18,947 nt of DNA. Origin: an uncultured Eubacteriales bacterium (GTDB lineage Bacteria; Bacillota; Clostridia; Oscillospirales; Acutalibacteraceae). The position numbers and the translations under genes are program-made. Position 1 is the stretch's first letter; each line of letters begins with the position of its first letter. Location: NCBI GenBank assembly GCA_934525065.1, contig CAKSYX010000036.1:1-18947 (forward strand), given 5' to 3'. Below the pieces are notes generated by a model. It saw nothing but the letters and a program-made list of their open reading frames with translations. It ran no database searches and was not told the DNA's origin. This document shows positions 7,146 through 15,659 of the stretch, in pieces.

Positions 7146-10100
7146 TTATGACCTTCCGTAGGTGAGCTTGTCGCCGTGAACTGCATACATATCGTAGCAG
7201 CAAACGTGCTTAACGCCGAACACCTTATAAAGGATATTCATGAAGGTGATCCAGATTCCGCCGAGGAAGGTGTGGCAGATACAGCCGCACTTCTTTCCTT
7301 CGTCCGGATTTTCCTTGACTGCAAGCTGAATTGTACCCATGTAAATGTTGTCGGGAACAGTCCACTTGATTGCATTGCCGGGAACGTTGTTATCAAAGGA
7401 CATTTTTCCTTCAAAGTAATAGTTACCTCTGCTTGCGCTGAAGGTGAACTGGTCATAATAGAGACTGAAGCTTACGTCACCGTTTGCGTCCGTCTCGCCC
7501 GTTGCAATAAGCTGTCCTTTGCTGTCCATAACCTGAACGGAAACACCCTCAAGCGGTGCGCTGGCATCGTAGGGGTCAACAATGTGAAGCTTAACGGGAT
7601 ATACCTTCTGGCGCTTTGAATATTTTGCATGAACCTTAATGGTGTCGCCTTCGTTGCTGCCGGCAGGTACTGCAAAGTGCTCGGTGTTTACCGGTGCGCC
7701 ATTATCAAGCGTCCATGTGCCGGTGAAGATATAGACATATTTTTTGTCTTCCTTCTGGAGCGGCGTAATTTCCGGAGTGCTAAGCTTCTGACCGTTGACT
7801 ACGGTTTCAGTGCCGATGAGCTTGCCTGCATCGTTGTAATACTCGATGTTATACTTCTTGGCAGTTGCATCATAAACAGCCATGATTGCAACATCATCAT
7901 AAATCTTGGTGTAATCATACGCCCAGCCCTTGAAGGTATACTTCCATGTGATGTTATCCGGCATTGTCGGAGTGCCGAAGCTCTCCGGCCATTCTGCCGA
8001 GTGTCCGTGGAGGATAACGGTTTCCTTGGTCAGCGGTTTGCCGTCCGGATTATAGAACCTGACCTTGTAGTATACGTCTCTGCATTTGAAGAGCGCATAA
8101 AGGTCTGTGTTAGCAGTGATTCTTGAAAGGTCTGCCGGACTTGCAGCGTCATCCTTGCCGACAGCGACCTCGTTCGCAGTCTTCGTCCAGCCCTCGAAGA
8201 AATAGCCGCCCCAGTCTGCGTCTTTTTCACGCTTCGGAGCAATCTTGTTCGGATAAACAGCCTCGGTGTTCTTGAGAACGTAAATCGAAGCAAGCTCAAC
8301 GGTTTTATATGTCTTTGAAAGCTTTGTATAAACCGCTTCATCATTCGGGTTTGAATAAATTCTGTGATCCTTGAGCTCATCGTAGGTATCAGTTACCCAC
8401 TCGTTATAGAAGGTAACCTTGTAATAAGCGTTGACGCCATTGATTTCGTGGTCCTCGCCTGCGCCTGTTTCATATTCGGAATAGGTGCAGCCTGCGTTCA
8501 TGCAAATGCGTTCCTTTGCATATGCGTTTTCTTTGTCGTAAGGATGCTCAACGAATTTCCACTCACCCATGCTGTGTCCGGTTGCGGGCTTGCTTTCGTC
8601 TTCAACAAACTTGGTGTGTCCGCAGGGAACATCAACATATACCTTTTCACCGTCAACAATTTTTTCTGACTGGAAGACGCGTTTGCAGGTATAGAGGATT
8701 CCGCCCGGAGTGGTGCAGGTTGCTTCAACCGGGACACCTTCGTCATAATCATGACCGAGAGCGTTGGTGAAGTCGTCACGATAGGTCAGGCCGCAGCCCT
8801 TGCAGGCGTAGGTTGTGAAGCCCCTTTCCTCACAGGTGGGAGCAACAACGGTTGCAATGAATTCATGGTTCGGTCTCGTGGTGATTTTTTCTGTTTCTTC
8901 AACGCCGCACTTTTTGCAGTATCTAACCTTGATTCCGTCTGCGTTGCAGGTGGCTTCGGTTCTGGTCTGCCACGCTGTCCAGGTGTGGTCGCTCGGCGCA
9001 GCAAGCACACACGAAGCACTTTTGTCAACGTATCCGCAACCGCTGTTGGTGCAGTATACCTTAATTTCGCCCTCGGTGAAAACGTCTTTGTATGTTCCGT
9101 CCCCGTTATCAATGCGTTCGCACTTGGGATCGGTTATGGAAGTGGCAAGACTGTGCGGAGTCTCTGCTGTTTCAACGGTGATTGAAACGCCGCAGGTGTT
9201 GTTGCCCTCTGCGTCCTTATGAGCCGTGCAGGTGTATTTTGTTGTTCCCTTGCTGTGGCAGGTAGCCGCAAGAATGACAACGCCTTTTGCGCCCTCAAAG
9301 CTGTGGCCTCCGGCAGGAATCGCCGCGGTTTCCGTTGCATTGCAGCCGTCAACAATGCAGGTATGCTGCATTTCCCCGGCTTCCGTGTTGGTTGAGGGTT
9401 TTGTTACGACCCAGTCACCCCATGTGTGACCTTTGGGATCGCCTTTGTATTCGTTATAGGTCTTGTTGCAGCCATCATGGCTACACTTCATAACGGTATA
9501 TGCACTCGTTGTGCAGGTTGCAGGAACTTCTTCACCGGCGATGAAGTTATGGCCGAGCTTCGGAAGGACAACAGTTTCCGTTTCATCGCAGCGTGAGCAC
9601 TGCATAACCTTTGAGCCGTCCTGTTCGCAGGTTGCGGCAACGGTTGATTTTTCAACGGAGAAGTCATGGCCGAGAGCCTCGCCTTCTTCGCCTTCGGCAA
9701 AGGTCAGTTCAAAGTGGTCACAGCCTTCTCTTGTGCAGAAGGTCTTGGTATATGTTCCGTTTACGCAGTCGCGTTTATGTGTTTCGGTTCTTGCACCATC
9801 ATAATTGTGGCCGAGTTTTTTAATTTCAGTTACCGTATCAGCCTTGCTTGCGCCGCAAATGGTGCAATGGATCGACTTTGAGCCATCGGTGGTGCAGGTT
9901 GCGGGAATATCTTCTGTGTATTCACCGTCAGCCCAAGTATGATGAGCGGTGTTGTCAATCGTTCTTGTTTCGGTTGTTCCGCAGATTCCGCAGACGCGCT
10001 GTTCAATTCTGTCGGTGAAGCAGGTTTCGGCTGCGAGAGTCGTCCAATCGCCGAATGTGTGCTCGGTGAGCTTCGGAGTGATCGTTCTTTCAACCTTGTG

Positions 10101-12656
10101 GCAGACTGAACATTCCTTTTCGGAAACGCCGTCGCTGATGCAGTTCGCGGTTGTGAGAACGATTTCGTCGCCGTAGGTGTGTTCGCCTGTTGCGGGAATT
10201 GTTTCAACAACGTCATAATCACAGCCGGCGTTTGAGCACGTTGTCTCTTTGTAGCCTGCGGCAACGCAGGTTGCTGCGACCGTTGTTTTCGTTGAAAGAT
10301 TGTGACCCGTTGCGTCTGTCAAATCAAAGATTTCGGTGATACCGCACTCTGTGCAGGTGTGGGTGCTGTAGCCGCCGACAGTGCAAGTCGGAGCGACAAC
10401 TGTTGTGTCTCCCCACTTGTGCCCGGCAACGTCGATTTCTTCAACTTCTTTTCCGCCGCAGCGTGAGCAGGTCTTGACTTTCATTCCCCTGCCGGTGCAG
10501 GTTGCGGAAATCTCTTCAACCCATTCGCCGAAATTGTGACCGAGGGGATCAATGACTGTTTTTGAGCTTTCGTCGATTGTGCCGCAAACGGTGCAATATT
10601 TTGCCTTGCTGCCCGCTGTTGCACAGGTGGCGGGAACAAGCTCTTTGTAATCGTCGCTCCAAGTGTGATGAGCCTTGTCTGTTTCACTGACCGAGGTATA
10701 TGAATAACCGCAGTCGCAGGTGTGCTTGATGACTCCGTCAGCCGAGCAGTCGGACGGTGTAACTGTGTCGGTGAAAACGTGCTCAACAGCGTTGAACTTT
10801 GCAATATACTTCAGGTTATCGGTGACTTTGTCACATTCTGAAAGCTCGTTACTGTCGGAATCCCAGCCTGTGAATTTATAGTGATAATTTGCGTCAAAAT
10901 CTTTTTCCGGAGCGGTCGGAACTTCAACCTTGTAACCGTAGTTTACATAGAAGTATCCGTCCTTGATGATTGCGCCGCTTTCGTCAACGAAAAGAACGGT
11001 GAAAGTTTTGAGCTTGAGGTTTTCTCTCGCGCTCTTGAGGTTTTCGGCGATCGTGTCAACCTGAGACTGCTGAGACTTGAGAAGCTTGTTGTTGTTTGAG
11101 TCAACAGCAGTCTTAAGAGCGTTTTCAAAAGCGTTGACTGTTTCCTGAGTGTATGCGCTTTCTTGGTAAAGGGCTTCGCTCTTCTTCGCGTTCGCCGCGT
11201 TGATCTGATTGACAACTTCGGTGTAATCGGCGTAATGAATTGTATCACTATACTGTGCTGTATAAGTAACATCATGTGCCGGCATTGTTGCGACTATTTC
11301 TGAATCCCAGCCTGTGAAAGTGTATGTATGGTCAACATTGGGAGAAATCTCTTTAGGAATGTCAGGAGCTTTTACCTCAGAACCTACATAAACATCTGCC
11401 ACATAAGAGGTGTCTTTATAGTTCTCATTTTTGTAATTAAATGTTGCTTTATACTGATTTACGCGCCATACAGGGTACCAAGAACTATCTTCGTAAATTA
11501 CATAATCAGCGGTAAGCGGATTACCACTTGGCTGCGACTCACCGTCATTAAACGGACCCTGAGGACCCTCGCTCGCTGGATAGAACCCGATAAGGGTATA
11601 ACCGTCCCTAACTGCATATGGGGCTGTACCATAGCTGTCACCCCACTGTTTTGTGAGCGGTGTCTCGGTCTTAATTTCTCCTACGTTATCTAAAAGAGAA
11701 ACAGTATATGACGGATCAGAAATTTTAAACGTTTTGAAAACCGGATTAGTATTTGTCGATGTCGGTGTTCCGTTATAATTGTAATCAGCTCTTACTGTTA
11801 CCAATCTCGTATTGTTTCCATTACCGGGAAGACAAGCCTTTTTATTTGCACTCACAGTAACAGAAGCCTTTTCTGAATCGGCATTTGTTGAAACACCCAA
11901 TCCTTCTGTCGGCTCGCTCGGATCATAAGTAACTGTATAAGTCGGATCAGCTGCAAGCCTTGCACCATACTGATCGACGCAATAGCTTTCTGCAATTGTG
12001 CTTACCGAAGTTTCATCTTTAGGAATAGTAATATCATTTGGAGTCTTAGTCCAAACAACACTTGTTGCTGTCGGATTTGTCCAAGCGGAGACATTTATAT
12101 CTTTGTTCCAGTTGTCTTTATCTGTTTTATTGCGCCAACATCCGCTTTGACTCAAATCAAAATAATATGAATTCTTTCTGCTTGCAATAGATATTTCACC
12201 AGTGAATATCGTCCTAAGATTTCCCTCATGTGTTCCCAGTTCGACTTTTGTTACACGAAGCGTTCCACGTCCACCTGAGTCATTATTAATATATCCGTGA
12301 ATGTTTGTGGGAAAACCGGGAATTGTGGCAGTTGCATATTGTGTAGCCTTTCCTTTGTCATTTGTTTCGGACGATTTAAAAACCCAGTCTTTAGTTCCCG
12401 TACTACCTGCCCCATTGTTAGTCTTATAAGTTACAGTAAAACCACATCTGTCTTTACCGCTCGTAGCATTTGTAGTATATGTTTGATCAATCCAACAATT
12501 ATCCTCCATATGCCATGTTATTTTGATATAATAATTGCCTGCAGAAACGCTCGCTGCCTTTACTTCAGGCGCAGCAAACACCAGTGCAGTGAACGCCATC
12601 AGAACCGCCATAAAGACGGAGAGGGTCTTTTTTCCTGTTTTCAAAAACTTCTTCAT
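7146..12656 (-). CDS. Giant secreted repeat protein with Cys/His units
   Basis: This 1836-residue protein begins with a clear signal peptide (MKKFLKTGKK basic region, hydrophobic core, cleavage near VKAAS at about residue 35). Next come a region of unknown fold (about 36-330), InlB-like beta-repeat modules (about 400-470 and 549-622, with TFTGWDSE and KFTGWDSD) flanking a FIVAR-like helical segment (about 474-548). Eighteen tandem units of about 43 residues follow (about 625-1401), then more InlB-like modules, a CnaB/carboxypeptidase-regulatory-like domain (about 1686-1780, GETDANGDVSF) and a Cys/His-rich tail with a hydrophobic helix. There is no LPXTG motif, SLH or catalytic domain. The ATG at 12656 was preferred to TTG at 12659 because AGGAGG (plus-strand 12666-12671) is nine bases from it. 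It is probably an adhesin or other surface protein. DNA for the N-terminal part is visibly richer in A+T than the repeat part. Confidence 0.85.
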   Translation of the reverse strand: MKKFLKTGKKTLSVFMAVLMAFTALVFAAPEVKAASVSAGNYYIKITWHMEDNCWIDQTYTTNATSGKDRCGFTVTYKTNNGAGSTGTKDWVFKSSETNDKGKATQYATATIPGFPTNIHGYINNDSGGRGTLRVTKVELGTHEGNLRTIFTGEISIASRKNSYYFDLSQSGCWRNKTDKDNWNKDINVSAWTNPTATSVVWTKTPNDITIPKDETSVSTIAESYCVDQYGARLAADPTYTVTYDPSEPTEGLGVSTNADSEKASVTVSANKKACLPGNGNNTRLVTVRADYNYNGTPTSTNTNPVFKTFKISDPSYTVSLLDNVGEIKTETPLTKQWGDSYGTAPYAVRDGYTLIGFYPASEGPQGPFNDGESQPSGNPLTADYVIYEDSSWYPVWRVNQYKATFNYKNENYKDTSYVADVYVGSEVKAPDIPKEISPNVDHTYTFTGWDSEIVATMPAHDVTYTAQYSDTIHYADYTEVVNQINAANAKKSEALYQESAYTQETVNAFENALKTAVDSNNNKLLKSQQSQVDTIAENLKSARENLKLKTFTVLFVDESGAIIKDGYFYVNYGYKVEVPTAPEKDFDANYHYKFTGWDSDSNELSECDKVTDNLKYIAKFNAVEHVFTDTVTPSDCSADGVIKHTCDCGYSYTSVSETDKAHHTWSDDYKELVPATCATAGSKAKYCTVCGTIDESSKTVIDPLGHNFGEWVEEISATCTGRGMKVKTCSRCGGKEVEEIDVAGHKWGDTTVVAPTCTVGGYSTHTCTECGITEIFDLTDATGHNLSTKTTVAATCVAAGYKETTCSNAGCDYDVVETIPATGEHTYGDEIVLTTANCISDGVSEKECSVCHKVERTITPKLTEHTFGDWTTLAAETCFTDRIEQRVCGICGTTETRTIDNTAHHTWADGEYTEDIPATCTTDGSKSIHCTICGASKADTVTEIKKLGHNYDGARTETHKRDCVNGTYTKTFCTREGCDHFELTFAEGEEGEALGHDFSVEKSTVAATCEQDGSKVMQCSRCDETETVVLPKLGHNFIAGEEVPATCTTSAYTVMKCSHDGCNKTYNEYKGDPKGHTWGDWVVTKPSTNTEAGEMQHTCIVDGCNATETAAIPAGGHSFEGAKGVVILAATCHSKGTTKYTCTAHKDAEGNNTCGVSITVETAETPHSLATSITDPKCERIDNGDGTYKDVFTEGEIKVYCTNSGCGYVDKSASCVLAAPSDHTWTAWQTRTEATCNADGIKVRYCKKCGVEETEKITTRPNHEFIATVVAPTCEERGFTTYACKGCGLTYRDDFTNALGHDYDEGVPVEATCTTPGGILYTCKRVFQSEKIVDGEKVYVDVPCGHTKFVEDESKPATGHSMGEWKFVEHPYDKENAYAKERICMNAGCTYSEYETGAGEDHEINGVNAYYKVTFYNEWVTDTYDELKDHRIYSNPNDEAVYTKLSKTYKTVELASIYVLKNTEAVYPNKIAPKREKDADWGGYFFEGWTKTANEVAVGKDDAASPADLSRITANTDLYALFKCRDVYYKVRFYNPDGKPLTKETVILHGHSAEWPESFGTPTMPDNITWKYTFKGWAYDYTKIYDDVAIMAVYDATAKKYNIEYYNDAGKLIGTETVVNGQKLSTPEITPLQKEDKKYVYIFTGTWTLDNGAPVNTEHFAVPAGSNEGDTIKVHAKYSKRQKVYPVKLHIVDPYDASAPLEGVSVQVMDSKGQLIATGETDANGDVSFSLYYDQFTFSASRGNYYFEGKMSFDNNVPGNAIKWTVPDNIYMGTIQLAVKENPDEGKKCGCICHTFLGGIWITFMNILYKVFGVKHVCCYDMYAVHGDKLTYGRS
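7149..7289 (-). other. C-terminal Cys/His + hydrophobic helix tail
   Basis: The last 47 residues begin CGCICH (Cys1790, 1792, 1794, His1795). They continue with a hydrophobic aromatic segment (about 1797-1816, GGIWITFMNILYKVF), then CC at 1819-1820 and a short polar end. From memory, similar CxCxCH-helix-Cys ends recur on large secreted proteins of gut Clostridia. It stands where an LPXTG anchor would be expected, so I infer an attachment or sorting role, unproven. Confidence 0.5.
8450..10784 (-). repeat. Eighteen tandem ~43-aa His/Cys units (protein repeat)
   Basis: Counting from EHVFTDT to GHSMGEW there are 18 units. Each opens with a His-aromatic pair such as GHNFGEW or HHTWSDD, has ATC about 12 residues later, and then a C-x2-C or C-x3-C pair, often TCxxCG. 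The pattern H...C...C-x2-C could hold one metal ion per unit. Units 12 and 18 lack the first cysteine, while units 13, 14 and 17 carry insertions. The DNA copies have diverged, so this is an old expansion and not a recent tandem duplication. Confidence 0.85.
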
Positions 12657-12671
12657 CAAGAAATTCCTCCT

Positions 12672-12811
12672 TCTAAAAGGTTGTTTCCCCGGCGGGGAAT
12701 CGAATCTATATCAACGGCAGGCACTGCCGCTAAAAAGGTACACGCCCCGTGCCTGACCGCACGAAGCAGAAAATAAGTGCAAATACTCACTATGCACCTA
12801 TCCTATGATAC
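12672..12811 (-). promoter_or_regulatory. Structured leader RNA of the giant protein gene
   Basis: The predicted transcript start near 12811 leaves a leader of about 155 bases. It holds three local hairpins: TTCCCC/GGGGAA (12685-12699), CGGCAG/CTGCCG (12715-12729) and CACG/CGTG (12741-12751). CAGGCAC (12718-12724) can pair instead with GTGCCTG (12749-12755), which would break both of the latter two. It matches no riboswitch class I know. Confidence 0.45.
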
Positions 12812-12817
12812 ATTGTT

Positions 12818-12846
12818 ATAATAAGCGATTTCCGTCTAAAAGTCAA
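12818..12846 (-). promoter_or_regulatory. Promoter of the giant protein gene
   Basis: On the minus strand TTGACT (12841-12846), a 17-base spacer and TATTAT (12818-12823) form a good sigma-A promoter. The DNA between here and the CotH-operon terminator (12847-12919) is A+T-rich and shows no gene. Confidence 0.7.
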
Positions 12847-12919
12847 TGAAATTACGGCAAATTGTGACGTAAAAATTAACAAATGATTTCTGTTTAATTT
12901 GACAACCTCTTTTTTCGGC

Positions 12920-12957
12920 AAAAAAACCGCCCCGAAAAGTTTTCGGAACGGTTTTTA
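12920..12957 (-). terminator. Terminator of the VTC-DUF4956-CotH operon
   Basis: On the minus strand an inverted repeat of 17-base arms (two G-U pairs) centred near 12939 is followed by seven T residues (plus-strand A run 12920-12926). It lies about 20 bases after the CotH stop codon. Confidence 0.9.
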
Positions 12958-12975
12958 TGTGTTTGCGTTTTATAT

Positions 12976-14943
12976 TTACATTTTGCCGGGTCTGCGCTTG
13001 TAAAGTGCGGCAAAAAGAAGGAACAACAGCATGACCGCAAGGCAGATTCCGTATACGGCAAGGTTTTTTACGTTTAGGCCCGAGGAGCCGCCCTGCCCCA
13101 TGTTGTCCGGCGGCTGCTGTCCGTTTCCGCCGGGGAAGTTTCCGCCGGGCTGAGCTGCGGCTGTTGTTTCACTCTGCCCGGAAGCGGCGGTGCTGTCCGT
13201 CTCCTTTTCCTCAGAAGAAGCGGCCCCGGTCTCGCCCTGAGCTTGCGAGGCTGCGACTTCGCCCTCATTTTCTGCGTTCGGTGCGGACTCGGCTTTGCCC
13301 TGAGCTGCGTTCGGCGGCGTCATTCCTTCGGGCGGTGTCATTCCTCCCGGTGCTTCACCGTCGGGCTTTTCCGGCGGTGTGCCGTTCTGCCCCGCCGCGC
13401 CGGAAAAAGCGTTTTGAACCTGCGAGGAAGCGTTCTGAGAATCCGAGGTGCTTTCCGTTGTTGCCGCGGTATCGGTTTTGCCGGCGGAGGAATCATCCGC
13501 AGTCTTGCTTGCGTTCACCTGCCTGGCGTCAAAGCCGCCGTTCGGGCCGCCGTTGTTCATGCTGCCGAGCACGCTGAGTGCAAGGCTCGACGCGTCAACA
13601 AGGTTATCTGCGCCTTTCTGCTCCTCGGCCGTTGACGGGATCGTTTTGTCAACCTGCTTTTCAATTGATTCACCGCGCAGCTTTACAAGCTCAAAGAGTG
13701 TTTCGGCCGCCTTGGTGTAATCGTCATAGCCGTAAAAGGCGGTCGGGTCTGTTTTGACAAGCTCGTCAATCTGACTTCTGACGCGGTTATAGAACTTTTC
13801 AAATTCGCCGCCGCTTATATATTCCGCAACCTTTTTGAGGTTGTCGTAGTACAAAGCGTTGTATTCTTCGTTCGCGGTGAGCGTATCAAAGAAGTTTGTT
13901 GCGGAAAAAGCGTTGTCAACGGCATCGTTCACGACCGAGGTCGCTTCTTTTCCTCCACCCATACCGCCGAAAGCAAGGTTATAATCCCACGGAATGAGAT
14001 TGAGCATTCCGCCCGTTTCATAAAGATAATAGTTATGCGTCATTGAGCCGGAAAGGCTGTCATCATTGACCGAAAAAACATGAACCGCCATGTACCTGAC
14101 AAGGTTGTCAATATCCATATATTTTTGCAGGTCGGTGCCCTCTGAAATATTCTTGAGCGCAGTCACGACCCGTTTTCGGTCGGCCTTTTTTGCGTCGGTT
14201 ATCTCGCCGTCCCAAATTGTTGAATAGGAGTCAAGCTCATCATCGGTGTAGTTGAGGTCCGCACCGCCGTTTCCGGAGCCTGCGCCGCCTTTTGAGCCGC
14301 CGCCGATGTTCATGCTCTCCGGCTTATAAAGCTCGCCGCTCTGAACGCCGTAGCTGCGCAAAAGGAAGCTGTCCTCAACCGCCTCAAGCGCAAGGTAAAC
14401 GCCCCGGTATTCGCCGTTGACGTTGATTTTCGCGTAGTTATAAAGCGAAGCATCCGCGCCCACATATTTAAACAGGTCATACACCAGAGCTTCCTTCATA
14501 TTGGTTGCGTCGGCGTAATTGTTGTTGAGCACCAGCTTGTCAAGGCCGAAGCAGGTCTGGCCGTCAACATACTTGTCAAACTCAAGCTTGAAGCTGTAGC
14601 GGTCGGTCGTCGGGTCTGACGCAATTGAAGAAAGGCTTGTGTTCCCCTTCGGGCGGATTCCGACACGGTAAAACGTTGTTCCGTTGATTTCAACATTACA
14701 CTCCCTATATTCCTCCGAGATTGCGTTTGAAAGCATATCCTCCCAGTCGGAGGCATCCATAATAATGTTGATGTCAAGCGGCGTTTCGGTGTCAAAAAGC
14801 GCAGTTTCATATTCCATGCTTATCCCGTCCGAACCGGCGTAGGTTTTGACAGTCTCTGAAAAAACCGCCATGCACAGGCACAAACAAACCGCAAGCGCCA
14901 TGACAACGGAAATTATTCTTGTTATATGTTTATGCTCTGCCAT
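12976..14943 (-). CDS. Membrane-anchored CotH-family kinase
   Basis: This 655-residue protein has an N-terminal signal or anchor segment (residues 9-28) and a CotH kinase domain (about 55-470). It ends in a low-complexity Pro/Gly/Ala/Ser region (about 480-620, e.g. GGMTPPEGMTPP) and a C-terminal membrane helix (about 628-648) followed by KRRPGKM. Kinase landmarks are RPKGNTS (97-103), VNDDSLSG (292-299) and the metal-binding IPWDYNLAFGG (317-327). CotH proteins are atypical Fam20C-like kinases; Bacillus CotH phosphorylates spore-coat proteins. Two membrane segments place this one on the outer face of the membrane. The ATG at 14943 has GGAGGG just upstream, overlapping the DUF4956 stop; an in-frame start at 15033 would lie inside that gene. 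It is the last gene of a three-gene operon. Its phospho-acceptor and phosphate donor are unknown. Confidence 0.9.
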   Translation of the reverse strand: MAEHKHITRIISVVMALAVCLCLCMAVFSETVKTYAGSDGISMEYETALFDTETPLDINIIMDASDWEDMLSNAISEEYRECNVEINGTTFYRVGIRPKGNTSLSSIASDPTTDRYSFKLEFDKYVDGQTCFGLDKLVLNNNYADATNMKEALVYDLFKYVGADASLYNYAKINVNGEYRGVYLALEAVEDSFLLRSYGVQSGELYKPESMNIGGGSKGGAGSGNGGADLNYTDDELDSYSTIWDGEITDAKKADRKRVVTALKNISEGTDLQKYMDIDNLVRYMAVHVFSVNDDSLSGSMTHNYYLYETGGMLNLIPWDYNLAFGGMGGGKEATSVVNDAVDNAFSATNFFDTLTANEEYNALYYDNLKKVAEYISGGEFEKFYNRVRSQIDELVKTDPTAFYGYDDYTKAAETLFELVKLRGESIEKQVDKTIPSTAEEQKGADNLVDASSLALSVLGSMNNGGPNGGFDARQVNASKTADDSSAGKTDTAATTESTSDSQNASSQVQNAFSGAAGQNGTPPEKPDGEAPGGMTPPEGMTPPNAAQGKAESAPNAENEGEVAASQAQGETGAASSEEKETDSTAASGQSETTAAAQPGGNFPGGNGQQPPDNMGQGGSSGLNVKNLAVYGICLAVMLLFLLFAALYKRRPGKM

Positions 14944-14956
14944 TTTTGCTCCCTCC

Positions 14957-15628
14957 TCATGCCATGTATTCGCCGTTATAGCTGACGAGCGTTGCGTTTT
15001 CAACGCCCTCAATGACTGCAATTGCGTTGACAAAGGCGGTTGAAGCGTCTTTTGTTCTCAGCTCGGCAGTCAGTTCAATTCCGTCGGCGGTGATTGTTTT
15101 TGATTTGACGATATAGTGAGCGGTGTTTGCGCGAAGAAGCTCAAGAGCGCTCTGTTCAGACTGCTCGTTTTTGCAGGAGAGAACCAGAAGATAGGGATTG
15201 TTTTTGATTTTTCTGTTTGCAAAAAGCAGAAGGATAACGCCGATTATTGCCGAGCCGATGACCGCAAGGGGAATCATTCCGGCTCCTATAACGATTCCGA
15301 CGGCAAGCGACCAGAAAAGGAAAACAATTTCAACCGGCTCTTTGATTGCCGTTCTGAAACGCACGATTGAAAGCGCACCGACCATACCGAGCGAAAGCAC
15401 AACGTTTGAAGTGACCGCCATGATAACAAGAGTCGTGACGAGCGAAAGACCGACGAGCGTCAGCGCAAAGCCGCTTGAATACATGACGCCGGTGAGCGTT
15501 TTTTTATAGATCAAAAAGATGAACAGGCCGATAACCAGTGCCGCGGCAAGGCCGAGCAAGGTATCGAGAACGGAAAACTCCATGATGTTTTCAAGAAAGC
15601 TTGATTTAAAAATGTCATTGAAAGTCAT
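14957..15628 (-). CDS. DUF4956 membrane protein
   Basis: This 223-residue protein has about four membrane helices in its first 137 residues (about 22-41, 54-72, 101-117 and 119-136). The DUF4956 hallmark GMVGALSIVRFRTAIKEP is at 81-98, followed by FLFWSLAVGIVIGAG. A soluble C-terminal domain (about 147-223) with alternating strands and helices follows, probably cytosolic. The family has no established biochemical function and is often found next to VTC-domain and CotH genes, as here. GAGGAG (plus-strand 15637-15642) lies eight bases before the ATG. The gap to VTC is 31 bases and to CotH 13 bases, so the three are co-transcribed. The conserved Arg/Lys block between helices would suit contact with a polyanion, which is inference. 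Confidence 0.9.
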   Translation of the reverse strand: MTFNDIFKSSFLENIMEFSVLDTLLGLAAALVIGLFIFLIYKKTLTGVMYSSGFALTLVGLSLVTTLVIMAVTSNVVLSLGMVGALSIVRFRTAIKEPVEIVFLFWSLAVGIVIGAGMIPLAVIGSAIIGVILLLFANRKIKNNPYLLVLSCKNEQSEQSALELLRANTAHYIVKSKTITADGIELTAELRTKDASTAFVNAIAVIEGVENATLVSYNGEYMA

Positions 15629-15659
15629 AAGTCATACTCCTCTTTTTATTTTTTAGTTT

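Noticed and set aside
8450..10784. CRISPR-like or satellite DNA repeats
   Set aside because: The periodicity is at protein level; the DNA copies are diverged and in frame, with no identical repeat-spacer pattern.
12661..12760. tRNA-like segment (GATTCGATTC) upstream of the giant gene
   Set aside because: The arms do not form a cloverleaf, and there is no acceptor stem or anticodon loop.
7176..12776. Many long plus-strand and frame-shifted open frames across the giant gene
   Set aside because: They are shadows of the repetitive minus-strand coding sequence, and lack binding sites and recognisable domains.
14944..15033. Longer CotH start overlapping DUF4956
   Set aside because: It lies within the DUF4956 coding region without its own binding site; the start at 14943 has GGAGGG.
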